A stretch of DNA of 64,000 nucleotides from positions 61,128,501 to 61,192,500 of the forward strand of contig JASDFA010000003.1 of the NCBI GenBank assembly GCA_035772735.1, read 5' to 3'. Shown here one piece after another: positions 47,326 to 57,789 of this stretch. The notes beneath the pieces were generated by a model. It saw nothing but the letters and a program-made list of their open reading frames with translations. It searched no databases and was not told where the DNA came from. This DNA is from Datura wrightii (lineage: Eukaryota; Streptophyta; Magnoliopsida; Solanales; Solanaceae). Made by a program: the position numbers and the translations under genes. Each line of letters starts with the position of its first letter. Position 1 is the stretch's first letter.

Positions 47326-49651
47326 TGTTACAACCCATAAATTCTTGACACTTAGATGGCCTATTCGCATGTTGGTTAGGAGTTTTAGAATGCCATACAT
47401 GCTAGAAAAATGCCCGGGGGAAGACCGGACAAGAGCCACATCGAAGCATCACAAGAGGAGACCGGGTAGACCCCCTCCGCGATGGCCAACGTGTCACGGA
47501 GGGCTCACCTCCGCGATGGCCAACGTGCCACGGAGGTGAGGTCAAGGCCACAACTATATAGAGCCCCCACTTCATTTTTAATTCATTTCATTTTATAATT
47601 TCCAGCAGAAACGAAGGAAAATAGAGGAGGATGAAGGGTTTTGATAAATATTCATCCGATTACACCGTCAAACGCGGTCCAAACTAAAATAAACTTCGGA
47701 TACCGAAGTATAAAGCTGCAGAGAACATTCCTATGGAGTTAGTTTCGTGAAATTCGGTCGGCGAATCACCGTTTCACCGAGCTAAGGTAAGTGGAATTGC
47801 TCCAAATTAGTGTCAGTATACTCCTAACCCTAAAGTGAGTATTTCTCCCTTCTAAACTTCCGAGAAATAGCGAATTTTTGGCTGTTTTTCGATAAGTCAA
47901 CGTTTGGGATATATATATATATTCAAAGTAGTGTTTTCTTCCAGATTATTGGTGAATTTAGTTCTAATTGCTATAAATATGAACGCAGTTGGAAGAAATA
48001 ACTGGATATTGGCCGAGCTACACCAGTTAGCCAAGAAGTCAGTAACTGAGGTATGTAAAGCTAGTTTCTTCGGCAAGTTAGTAATTCTAGCATAGTAAAA
48101 TAGAGTAAATTCCAGAAGAAAGTTTTCGAAGACGAGTATTATGCCCAGTGTGAATTCAGTAAGTATGTCTGAGTTATTATACCATATGCAGAATAAAAGT
48201 TAGTAAATTAGTATCAGACAGTGAAATATTATTCCAGACTCAGTATAACTTAGTATCAGATTCAGTTTAATTCAGTAAGAGATTTAGAATAGAATATCAG
48301 ATCATGGACAGTATTATCAGATTTATTATACGTATTATATGTGATTATTGTTGCTTGTAGAGACCTGATTATTTTAGGTGGGCACCCTTAGAGCTTCCTG
48401 GCCGCCCCAGGGTTAATAGCTTTGTCGACTCTCCTGCCAGAGGGTGAGGATACATCACTCCAAGGAGTGGCATGCCGTCCGCCAGAGGACAAAGATGAGA
48501 TGCAGCATTCCCTATAGCAGGCTGATCAACATTATAGCATACCCCTGTCGAGCGCTTGCGCCCAGGGCACAGATTACAAATTACGGATCACAGATCTCAG
48601 ATTACAGTTTACAGGAGTCCTCCGGACTCTGATACAACTATAGTCAGGGGCCCAGAGAGCCCAAGTTGCTTACCCAGGGGGCCGGTGGGATACTCATTGT
48701 TACTAGATGAGTGGAGTGAATTGTTATTTTTGGATGGCGACCCGGGTAGGGGTATATAGATTGTATGTTGATTGGTATCTTCCGGCTTATGGGGGCTAGT
48801 ATAGGTTCTTGTATGCTATATGTGTTATTTATTAAATTGATAGATAGCAGGACACTACATTGACAAGTATGATTCTTACCTTCTCTCCAGTATAGTTAAG
48901 CTTAGTTTAGATTCTGCCATCCCAAACAGTCTTAGCCATCTTCTGTTATTCAGTAACTATCAGTATTATTGTCTCTTTTCAGTTATGTTTAGTTATTGCA
49001 TTGCATACTCGGTACTAGTGGTACTGATGCCCATTTGGGGGCGCTGCATTACTTGCCTGCAGGTACTCATAGACGAGGAGTCGATCCCTCATAATTCCTT
49101 CCAGCACACATGGTCATCAGCTCCTGTCATCCAGAGCTTGACAGCTAGAGGTTTATTCCTTTTCTTTTCTTGCACTGTACGGGTAGGTTGGGGCCCTGTC
49201 CCGACCATCTTATTAGTATTCTTAGAGGCTTGCAGATTGTATATTCCTCGGGGTTAGTTGTACCGGTCGTGTGAGGCCGTGTCTATGTTTTAGTTTGTTT
49301 ATGATGGTTGTGTGGGGCCTTAGTCAGTTAATAGTTGGTGACCTTGCCAGTCACTGAGTAGTTTAGCATTTGAATCAGCGTTTCAGTGAAACTAGTCAGT
49401 ATGGCGGCCTTGTCGGCCCGCATAGGTTCCTTTATATTACTGGGGTTCTGGTCAGCTGTTGTTTTCTTACAGGAGGCTATAGGCCTAGTCAACCGGAGGC
49501 TGTATTTACAGTCGTTATATAGCCCGTTGGTTCCATGAATCCAGAGTTAGAGCCAGCCGGGCACCAGAAGTGCTTAGACTCAGTAGTCCAGCAGTCCAGG
49601 TCTTAGTAGGGCACCAGGTGCCAGTCATGCCTCCCAAGGCGGGGCGTGACA
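47326..49651 (+). repeat. 5' LTR of element G
   Basis: It runs TGTTACAACCC to GGGGCGTGACA. Two copies of CCGCGATGGCCAACGTG(T/C)CACGG words at 47476-47537 lie just upstream of a TATATAG box (47555-47561). Confidence 0.9.
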
Positions 49652-49655
49652 AACT

Positions 49656-49667
49656 TGGTATCAGAGC
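49656..49667 (+). promoter_or_regulatory. Primer-binding site, element G (initiator tRNA-Met)
   Basis: TGGTATCAGAGC, exact, four bases after the 5' LTR. Confidence 0.9.
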
Positions 49668-49726
49668 CAGGTTTCGATCTTGGGACCTGTGGGCCCATAA
49701 CCCACAGGTCCCAGGATCGAAACCTG
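49668..49726. repeat. 26-bp inverted repeat next to the primer site of G
   Basis: The left arm 49668-49693 and right arm 49701-49726 pair with one mismatch around a 7-base loop (CCCATAA). Arms contain CAGGTTTCGATC and GGGACCTGTGGG. The inner text is the usual post-primer sequence of this family, duplicated in inverse orientation at the deletion point. Confidence 0.95.
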
Positions 49727-50610
49727 TTGCAGGGGGCTAAATAGTTCTCCAAGATTGACTTGAGGTCCGGATATCATCAGGTTCGACTTCGTGAAAGGGA
49801 CATTCCAAAGACTGCCTTCAGGACCAGATACGACCATTTTGAATTCCTAGTCATGTCCTTTGGGCTGACAAATGCTCCCGCAGTATTCATGGACCTGATG
49901 AACAGCATCTTCAGACCATACCTGGACCTGTTCGTGATAGTATTTATTGATGATATTCTGGTGTATTATCGCTCGTAGGCAGACTACCAGGATCATTCAT
50001 GGACAGTGCTTCAGATTCTTAAGGACCTTCAGTTGTATGCCAAGTTCTCTAAATATGAATTTTGGCTGAACTCAGTAGGCTTCTTGGGGCATATCGTGTC
50101 AGATGCTGGTATACAGGTAGACACACAGAAAATAGAAGCAGTAAAAACATGGACCAGACCTACCACTCCGACTGAAGTACGCAGTTTTCTGGGATTAGCA
50201 AGGTACTACAGAAGATTTTTTTAGGGATTCTCCACCATAGCGGCACCTCTGACTAAGCTGACGCAAAAAGCAGTAAAGTTTCAGTGGACGGAGGCATGTG
50301 AGTAGAGTTTCAAGGAATTGAAAGACAGGTTAACCTCTGCCCCAGTGTTAGCATTGCCAGAAGGTACAGAGGGTAATGTAGTTTATTGTGACGCTTCGGG
50401 TGTTGGGTTAGGATGTGTGTTGATGTAGCATGGTAAAGTAATTGCTTACTCTTCTAGACAGTTGAGGAAACACGAAAAGAATTATCCTACCCATGACCTG
50501 GAACTAGCAGCAGTGATCCACGCCCTAAAGAAGTGGAGACATTACTTGTATGGCATCCATGTGGATATTTTCACTGATCATAAGAGCCTATAGTATATCT
50601 TCACTCAGAG
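49727..50610 (+). pseudogene. Reverse transcriptase (second half) and RNase H, element G
   Basis: It starts mid-RT at FSKIDLRSGYHQVRLRERDI, then TRYDHFEFLVMSFGLTNAPA, catalytic VFIDDILVYYRS, FSKYEFWLNSVGFLGHIVSD and FLGLARYYRRFF. RNase H text follows (YCDASGVGLGCV, SRQLRKHEKNYPTHDLEL, FTDHKSL). Stops at 49977, 50222, 50303, 50426 and 50591; the last three are CAG-to-TAG relative to F-type text. Confidence 0.85.
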
Positions 50611-51817
50611 AGAGTTGAATTTGCGGCAACGTCGCTGGTTAGAGTTGTTGAAAGATTATGATGTAAATATTCTGTATCACCCAAGAAGGGTCAACGTAGT
50701 AGCGGATGTCCTTAGCCGTAAGTCTATGGGGAGTTTGGCATACTTGCAGCCTGAGCAACGGGAATTGGCCCGAGAAATACACCAGTTAGCTAGTTTGGCC
50801 ATTCGTGTAGCAGAAACAGAGGACAACAGAGCGGTAATTCAGAACACCACAGTGTCATCGTTAGTGGTGGAAGTAAAGGAGCCGCAGTACGAAGATCCTA
50901 ACCTGGTTCAACTCAAGGATAGAGTTCAACAAGGAAAAGTGCCGGATTTTCAGGTAACTGAGGATGAAGTGTTGCAATGTAAAGGCCGCCTTTGTGTTCC
51001 AGATGTTGTAGGGCTTCGCCAGCAGATTATTGGCGAGGTACATTACGCCCGCTATTCGCTCCATCCAGGCGCGACGAAAATGTACCACGATATTAAAGAA
51101 ATCTACTGGTGTCTAGGTATGAAAAGGGAAATAGCAGAATTCGTAGCTCAGTGTTCTAACTGTCAGCAAGTAAAAGCTGAACACCAGAAACAAGGCGGAT
51201 TGACTCAAGACATAGTTGTGCCTCTTTGGAAGTGGGAAGCAGTAAATATGGATTTTGTAGCAGGATTACCCCGCACCAGGCATAGAAATGACTCAATTTG
51301 GGTAATTGTTGACAGACTGACAAAATCAGCCCATTTTCTTCAAGTAAGGGCTACTTTCTCTGCCGAAGATTATGCTGAGTTGTATATCAGAGAAATAGTT
51401 AGAATGCATGGTGTTCCAGTGTCCATTATCTCTGACAGAGGGGCACAATTCACAGCTAAATTTTAGCAATCATTTCAGAGAGGCCTGGGGACACAGATTA
51501 ACCTGAGCACATCTTTTCACCCTCAGACAGATTGGCAGGCAGAACGCACTATTCAGACGCTCGAGGATATGCTGCGAGCGTGTGTGTTAGACTTTGGAGG
51601 TAGCTGGGATGAGCACTTACGACTTATTGAGTTTGCCTATAATAACAGTTACCATTCAGCTATCCAGATGGTGCCTTATGAGGCATTGTATGGGAGAAAA
51701 AGCAGATCGCCAGTTGGCTGGTTTGAAGTAGGAGAGTTAGCGCTAATTGGGCCGGATATTATTCATCAGTCAGAGGAAAAGGTAAAGCTTATCAGAGAAT
51801 GCCTACTGACTGCTTAG
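50611..51817 (+). pseudogene. RNase H C-terminus and integrase, element G
   Basis: A 283-residue open stretch (50615-51466) has HPRRVNVVADVLSRKSMGSL, the finger HPGATKMYHDIKEIYWCLGM and CSNCQQVKAEH, and the core D motifs VIVDRLTKSAHF and IISDRGAQFTAKF. A stop at 51464-51466 replaces a tryptophan codon. The second half (51569-51817) has GGSWDEHLRLIEFAYNNSYH. HPQTD and QAERTIQTLEDML lie between, in frame. Confidence 0.85.
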
Positions 51818-52290
51818 AGCCACCAGAAATCGTATGCTGACGTGCGACGCAGAAACTTGGAATTTAATGTGAATGACTGGGTATTCTTGAAAGTCTCTCC
51901 AATGAAAGGGGTTATGAGATTCGGCAAGAAAGGCAAGCTCAGCCCGAGATTTGTTATGCCTTATCAGATTCGCCGAAGAATAGGCCAAGTGGCATACGAG
52001 TTGAACTTACCTCTAGAATTAGAGTCTGTTCACCCAGTTTTCCACGTGTCCATGCTGAAGAAGTATATAGGAGACCCCTCCAGAGTTGTCCCAGTTTAGG
52101 ATGTCCAGGTTACAGAAGAGTTGGCTTATGAATAGGTTCCAGTAGCCATACTGGACAGGCAGATTCGCAGGTTGAGAACTGAAGATGTTGCTTCTGTCAA
52201 GGTGTTATGGCGTAACAGGAACCGAGAGGAAATGACTTGGAAAGCAGAGGAAGATATGGAAGTCAGATATCATCAGTTATTTCAAACTTA
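51818..52290 (+). pseudogene. Integrase C-terminus and chromodomain, element G
   Basis: FNVNDWVFLKVSPMKGVMRF and GKLSPRFVMPYQIRRRIGQV lead to HPVFHVSMLKKYIGDPSRVV. A chromodomain follows with VLWRNRNREEMTWKAEEDME, ending near the TAA at 52289. Stops at 51815 and 52097 are CAG-to-TAG relative to F; 52132 is another. Confidence 0.8.
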
Positions 52291-52546
52291 ATCAGCCAGA
52301 GGTATGTTAGTATTGTTGTTTTATGAACCTTATGTTATGTATATAAATGAGATAGTTGACTCTAGTCTACTGCATGATGAATGCTATAGTATTGTGTGGA
52401 GTACATGTATTGGACTTTTATGCATTTCAGGAATTTTGAGATAGTCCATGTTACAGGGGAAACTCTGCCAAATTTGTTTTTTAGAATAAGTTGAGTAAGT
52501 TGATATTCCTGCGAGCAACAATTTACATTCGAGGACGAATGTTCTT

Positions 52547-52557
52547 AAGGGGGAGGA
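52547..52557 (+). promoter_or_regulatory. Polypurine tract, element G
   Basis: AAGGGGGAGGA directly before the 3' LTR, preceded by CGAGGACGAATGTTCTT as in element F. Confidence 0.85.
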
Positions 52558-54881
52558 TGTTACACCCCGTAAATTATTGACATTTAGATGGCTTATTCGC
52601 ATGTTGGTTTGGAGTTTTAGAATGCCATACATGCTAGAAAAAGGCCCAGGGGAAGACCGGACAAGCGCCACGTCGAAGCATCACAAGAGGAGGCTGGGCA
52701 GACCCCCTCCGTGATGGCCAACGTGTCACGGAGGGCTCACCTCCGCGATGGCCAATGTGCCACGGAGGTGAGGTCTAGGCCTCAACTATATAAAGCGCCC
52801 ACTTCATTTTTAATTCATTTCATTTTATAATTTCTAGAAGAAATGAAGGAAAACAGAGGAGGACGAAGGGTTTCGATAAACATTCATCCGATTACGCCGT
52901 CAAACGTGGTCCAAACTCAAATAAACCTCGGATACCGAAGTATAAAGCTGCAGAGAACATTCCTACGGAGTTAGTTTCATAAAATTCGACCGGCGAACCG
53001 CCGTCTCACCGAGCTAAGGTAAGTGGAATTGATCCAAATTAGTGTCAATATACTTCATAGCCCTAAAGTGAGTATTTCTCCCTTCTGGACTTCCGAGAAA
53101 TAGCGAGTTTTTGGCTGTTTTTCGATAAGTCAAAGTTTGGGCTATATATATATATTCAATGTAGTGTTCTCTTCCAGAATATATGAATTTAGTTCTAATT
53201 ACTATAAATATAAACGCAATTGGAAGAAATAGCTTGATATTGGCCGAGCTACACTAGTTAGCCAAGAAGTCAGTAACTGAGGTATGTAAAGCTAGTTTCT
53301 TCGGCAAGTTAGTAATTCTAGCATAGTAAAATAGAGTAAATTCCAGAAGAAAGTTTCAGAAGCTGAGTATTATGCCCAGTGTGAATTCAATAAGTATGTC
53401 TGAGTTATTATACCATATGTAGAATAAAAGTTAGTAAATTAGTATCAGACAGTGAGATATTATTCCAGACTTAGTATAACTCAGTATTAGATTTAGTTTA
53501 ATTCAGCAAGAGATTCAGAATAGAATATCATATCATGGACAGTATTATCAGATTTATTATACATGTTGTATGTGATTATTGTTGCTTGTAGAAATCTGAT
53601 TGTTTTATGTGGGCACCCTTAGAGCTTCCTTGCTGCCCCAAGGTTAATAGTTGTTTCGACTCGCCCGCCAGAGGGTGAGGATACGTAACTCCAAGGAGTG
53701 GCATGTCGTCCGCTAGAGGAAGAAGATGGGATGCAGCATTCCCCATAGCAGGCTGATCAGCATTATAGCATACCCCTGTCGAGCGCTTGCGCCCAAGGCA
53801 CAGATTACAGATTACGGATCACAGATCTCAGATTACAGTTTACAGGAGTCCTCCGGACTCAGATACAGCTATAGTCAGGGGCCCAGAGAGCCTAAGTTGC
53901 ATATACAGGGGGCCGGCGAGATGCTCATAGTTTCTAGATGAGTGGAGTGAATTGTTATATTTGGATGGCGACTTGGGTAGGGGTATATAGATTGCATGTT
54001 GATTGGTACCTTCCGGCTTATAGGTGCTGGTATAGGTTCTTGTATGCTATATGTGTTATTTATTAAATTTATAGATAGTAGGACGTCGCATTGACAGGTT
54101 TGATTCTTACCTTCTCTCCAGTACAGTTAAGCTTAGTTTAGATTCTTCCATCCCAGACAGTCTTAACAATATTTTGTTATTCAGTAACTATCAGTATTAC
54201 TGTCTATTTTCAGTTATGTTTAGTTATTGCTTTGCATACTCGGTATTAGTGGTACTGACGCCCGTTTGGGGGCGTTGCGTTACTTGTCTATAGGTACTCA
54301 TAGACGAGGAGCCGATCCCTCGTAATTCCAGCCAGCACACAGGGTCATCAGCTCCTGTCATCCGGAGCTTGACATCTAGAGGTTTATTCCTTTTCTTTGG
54401 TTGTACAGTACGGGTAGGTCGGGGCCCTGTCCCGACCATCTTATCAGTATTCTTAGAGGCTTGCAGATTGTATATTCCTCGTGGTTAGTTGTACCGGTCA
54501 TGTGAGGTCGTGTCTATATTTTAGTTTGTTTATGATGGCCATGTGGGGCCTTAGTCAGTTAATAGTTGGTGACCTTGACGGTCACAGAGTAGTTTAGTAT
54601 TTGATTCAGCGATTCAGTGAAACTAGTCAGCATGGCAGCCTTGTCGGCCCGCATAGGTTCCTTTATACTACAGGGGTTCTGGTCATCTTTGTTTTCTTAT
54701 AGGAGGCTATAGGCCTAGTCAGCCGGAGGCTGTATTTATAACCGTTATATAGCCTGTTGTTTCCATGAATCTAGAGTTAGAGCCATCCTGGCACCAGAAG
54801 TCCTTAGGTTCAGTAGTCCAGCAGTCCAAGTCTTAGTAGGGCACCAGGTGCCAGTCATGCCTCCCAAGGCGGGGCGTGACA
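52558..54881 (+). repeat. 3' LTR of element G
   Basis: It runs TGTTACACCCCG to GGGGCGTGACA, with the word block at 52710-52770 and TATATAAA at 52787-52794. The TATA box is better than in the 5' LTR. Confidence 0.9.
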
Positions 54882-54886
54882 AAATA

Positions 54887-55284
54887 TAACCAACCCCCTT
54901 CAGCTGATAGGAGTCTAAGTCTATGCTCTCTTCTCCCATCACCCCCATAATCTGGGTGATCTTTTGGATCTCCTCTATAAACTTGTGTGGATCCTCCTCC
55001 ACTCTTGAACAAAGGAACTTAGAGGGATTCATCTTGAGGAAATCCTATAATTGAGCTGTCACTGTGCTCCCATTCTGTGGGACATGGGCCACCGCCTGCT
55101 GGCTGATTTGAGCAATCAAATCTTGGGCCAATATCTGAAAATCTTCCCTAAACTCAGCATGAGAGACGTACTTAGGAAATATACCTGCTGGGATTGGTGA
55201 GGCCTGTTGACGCCCATCTCCATTGCCATCCTCATGGCCATTCCCATTTTTGTTCCTTCCTCCATTCATACGGTGTGGAGGCAT
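54887..55284 (-). pseudogene. Gag N-terminal part, element H
   Basis: The start is ATG 55284 (MPPHRMNGGRNKNGNGHEDG). A single stop near 55042 precedes FLKMNPSKFLCSRVEEDPHK and FIEEIQKITQIMGVMGEESI. The frame runs into the G insertion at 54886; the rest of gag lies at 47320 and below. Confidence 0.8.
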
Positions 55285-55474
55285 GATTCCATAAATGCGT
55301 AAAGCTGGAGTTAGAGGAATCGAGAGAGTTGAACTCATAGCATGAGATAGAATGATGAAATAAGGGAAGTTTTCTAAAACATTTCATAGCCTCTTTATCA
55401 TAAGTGTGGCGCGCTTCAGACCCATGACTATACTTAATGCAGCTTTTAGACACCCTCGAACACATTGAACCTTT

Positions 55475-55486
55475 GCTCTGATACCA
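55475..55486 (-). promoter_or_regulatory. Primer-binding site, element H (initiator tRNA-Met)
   Basis: The minus strand reads TGGTATCAGAGC exactly, four bases from the LTR at 55491. Confidence 0.85.
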
Positions 55487-55490
55487 AGTT

Positions 55491-56709
55491 TGTCACGACC
55501 CAAACATAGACTCGGATTGAGACATGGAACCTAGAACCATAAATAGCCCTAAGTCAACCCATGGCATGAACGCGACAGCTAAAGATCATTATAACAAAGC
55601 TGATAACTGAAATTTGAAATAGCAGAAATCTGAATGATAAATGTTTATCCAACGGAAAAAATCACAACATAGAATTTGAAGTTGAATACAAGTTTAGGTC
55701 TGTAAAGACTCTACCATACTGACGAGCTGATGGGACAACACCCCATCTAGCTCACTAGAAATTTGAAACTAAAAATAACATAGCTAAACTAACTGAAGGT
55801 CCTCGAAGGATGAGGACTCACCAACAATATCACTGGGATAAACTCGGGAGACTGGCTAACAGCGAGACTGAACCGGAACGTCTGAACCTGTATCATGAAA
55901 TGATACAATATAGAGTATGTGGTTAGTACTTGGAATACACTGAGTATGCGAGGTAAGTAAAACAGGTTGAGTAAGTAAAACCTAAATCATGTCTAACATA
56001 AATCATAACATCATAAGATTCTGGGAGTAACGGCTGCATGTTGATATCTGAAAACATGAATAGGCATAAACTAAAATAAGTGCATATGGCTTGCCATATC
56101 TGAAGTCATAGGTAAAAGCATGTAAACTGATCCTTGGATCAAACTTACTGTAAACATGATATAGTACCTTATAATATATATATTACTGAAAATATTAGGA
56201 ACAATGGGTGACTCATCATAACCGAAAATCACCATGTATGAGTGCATGACGATCCCACGTCTTGTTTATATGGAGGAGGGACATCCTAAGCCTTTCTAGG
56301 GCAAAGGATTAAATAAGGTGTGATATCATAATGGGCCCTTGAGCCAGGAAAATGCTCTCTTAAGAGGCTCCAAAGTATACCTACATTGGCGCGTAGTTTA
56401 TGAGACTGGGGAACCTTGGAATGCCTATCCCACTCAGTGCTAGACACTACTACCAAAACATACATAATACTCATATAATCATATACCAAAACATAACTTA
56501 AACCTTAACATAAGGGGAGTCTTGACTCCAAAATGTGAGAGATAACTGAACTTTTTAGCCTTGTCTAAAACATGAAATCATACTTAATTTGAGTGGGCTT
56601 GCCCAAATGTTGACATCATGCTTGCGTGAAATAGACATCATAAGTAAAATCATAAATATATTCATGGATAATTTGTGAACATTCGTACATGCTAGACATT
56701 TCATCATAC
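55491..56709 (-). repeat. 5' LTR of element H, truncated
   Basis: It starts TGTCACGACCCAAACATAG and resembles the first 1.2 kb of LTR B (GATGAGGACTCACCA, GTTAGTACTTGGAA, ACTGAGTATG). It is cut by EPRV copy 2 before the U3 and TATA region. Confidence 0.75.
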
Positions 56710-57788
56710 TTGAAGTTTCCTTATCTTCCTGGGGTGTTGGTGCCCAGCCTTTGATTTTGATGGTCTTACTCAGATATTTAATCCTTTCAATTTCATGAAT
56801 ATCAAAGGACCAGCTGATAATATATGAAATTCTTTTTTCAATAAAAAACTTACACAATTTAATATTTTCTGGTAGGGTAGAAATATTCTGCTCTACCATT
56901 TTTCAAACTGTGTTTGAAAATGTTTTGACAATACCTATTTATTTCCTCCGAATTGGTTCCACCATTCATAAAACCATCTTGGAATGATCGCGCTTTTCAT
57001 TTCTTCTGAATATTTGACAAACCAAGAGTGAGTGTTGGGCCTTAGATACATAAAGTTATTCAGGTTGCCTTATAATCATACCAGTTATATGTCTGGGGTC
57101 TATGGGTTCTTGATAGGGGAATAGGTGTATGCAGATGATCTACAAACCATTCAAACGGACTTAAAATTCTTTTAATTGTGAACTTCGAGTATTGAATATT
57201 TCTAGGATTATCCGGACATTTTAATTTATGCTCAATTTTTACTGAATCAGTGTCTGTTAAAATCAACTCATAATACCTTCGGGTTTTAAGGGGATCATAT
57301 GTCTCCACATAATTTCAATTTATATAGCAGGGTTTTAGTAACTCGGGTACTCCAAAACCTTCATATTTTTTATCGAGGGCGATGATCGGCAGTACCTGTA
57401 AAACTGTTAGCTCAAACTGCTGTTTATTTGGAATATTTTTCTCCATTTTCTTTTCAGGAGTCGCTGGCAGAACTGCCTGAGAGTATGTCTCTGGTGGCTT
57501 CATTTCATAGCTGTCCTTGGTTTGGATAGAGATAGTTTTGTCTCCTGATGAAGAGTCTCCTTTAAAAACTGATTTTAATGGTTGTAATCTGGTTTGACTG
57601 GTTATGGGTTCCTTTAATGGGGATGGAATAGTAGCTTTTGGCAAAGATGGGAATTCTTCCAAAACTGAATATTTATTTTCTGGTTTTGGTTTTTCCCCTT
57701 CTTTGAAGGGTCTTTTCATTATTTCTTCTGGTTTGAAAGGATTAAATGGAGGCCTTAAGGGCCTTATACCTGGTGTTTCGGGTCTCAT
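56710..57788 (-). pseudogene. EPRV copy 2: ORF2, function unknown
   Basis: The start is ATG 57788 (MRPETPGIRPLRPPFNPFKP). The stretch 57788-57315 is open where copy 1 has two stops. Later pieces 57308-57060 and 56899-56710 hold FEWFVDHLHTPIPLSRTHRP and the helical ISYIISWSFDIHEIERIKYL. Frameshifts near 57310 and 57060 and a small deletion in the YDYKATW-YN region break it. The C-terminus is lost at the junction with LTR H. Confidence 0.75.
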
Positions 57789-57789
57789 T

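Larger units (their letters stand above)
47326..54881 (+). mobile_element. Element G: internally deleted chromovirus of the F family
   Basis: LTRs at 47326-49651 (2,326 bp) and 52558-54881 (2,324 bp), a primer site, a partial pol and a polypurine tract. The 5-bp target duplication aaata is perfect. Gag, protease and the first half of RT are missing; RT text begins at about 49735 just after a 26-bp palindrome. The LTRs differ at several per cent of positions by eye, so insertion is not very recent. Confidence 0.9.
45291..56709 (-). mobile_element. Element H: decayed chromovirus, split by element G
   Basis: The minus strand carries RT, protease and gag at 45291-47325, gag N-terminus and primer site at 54887-55486, and an LTR from 55491. 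The interruption by G has target duplication aaata (47321-47325 and 54882-54886). RNase H and integrase are missing on the left, where the B-type LTR fragment begins. The LTR on the right is cut at 56709 by EPRV copy 2. Confidence 0.8.

Noticed and set aside
54224..54439. Open frame antisense in LTR G, also seen in LTR F
   Set aside because: It is in LTR sequence of a multicopy family, with no domain; similarity between copies reflects LTR homology only.
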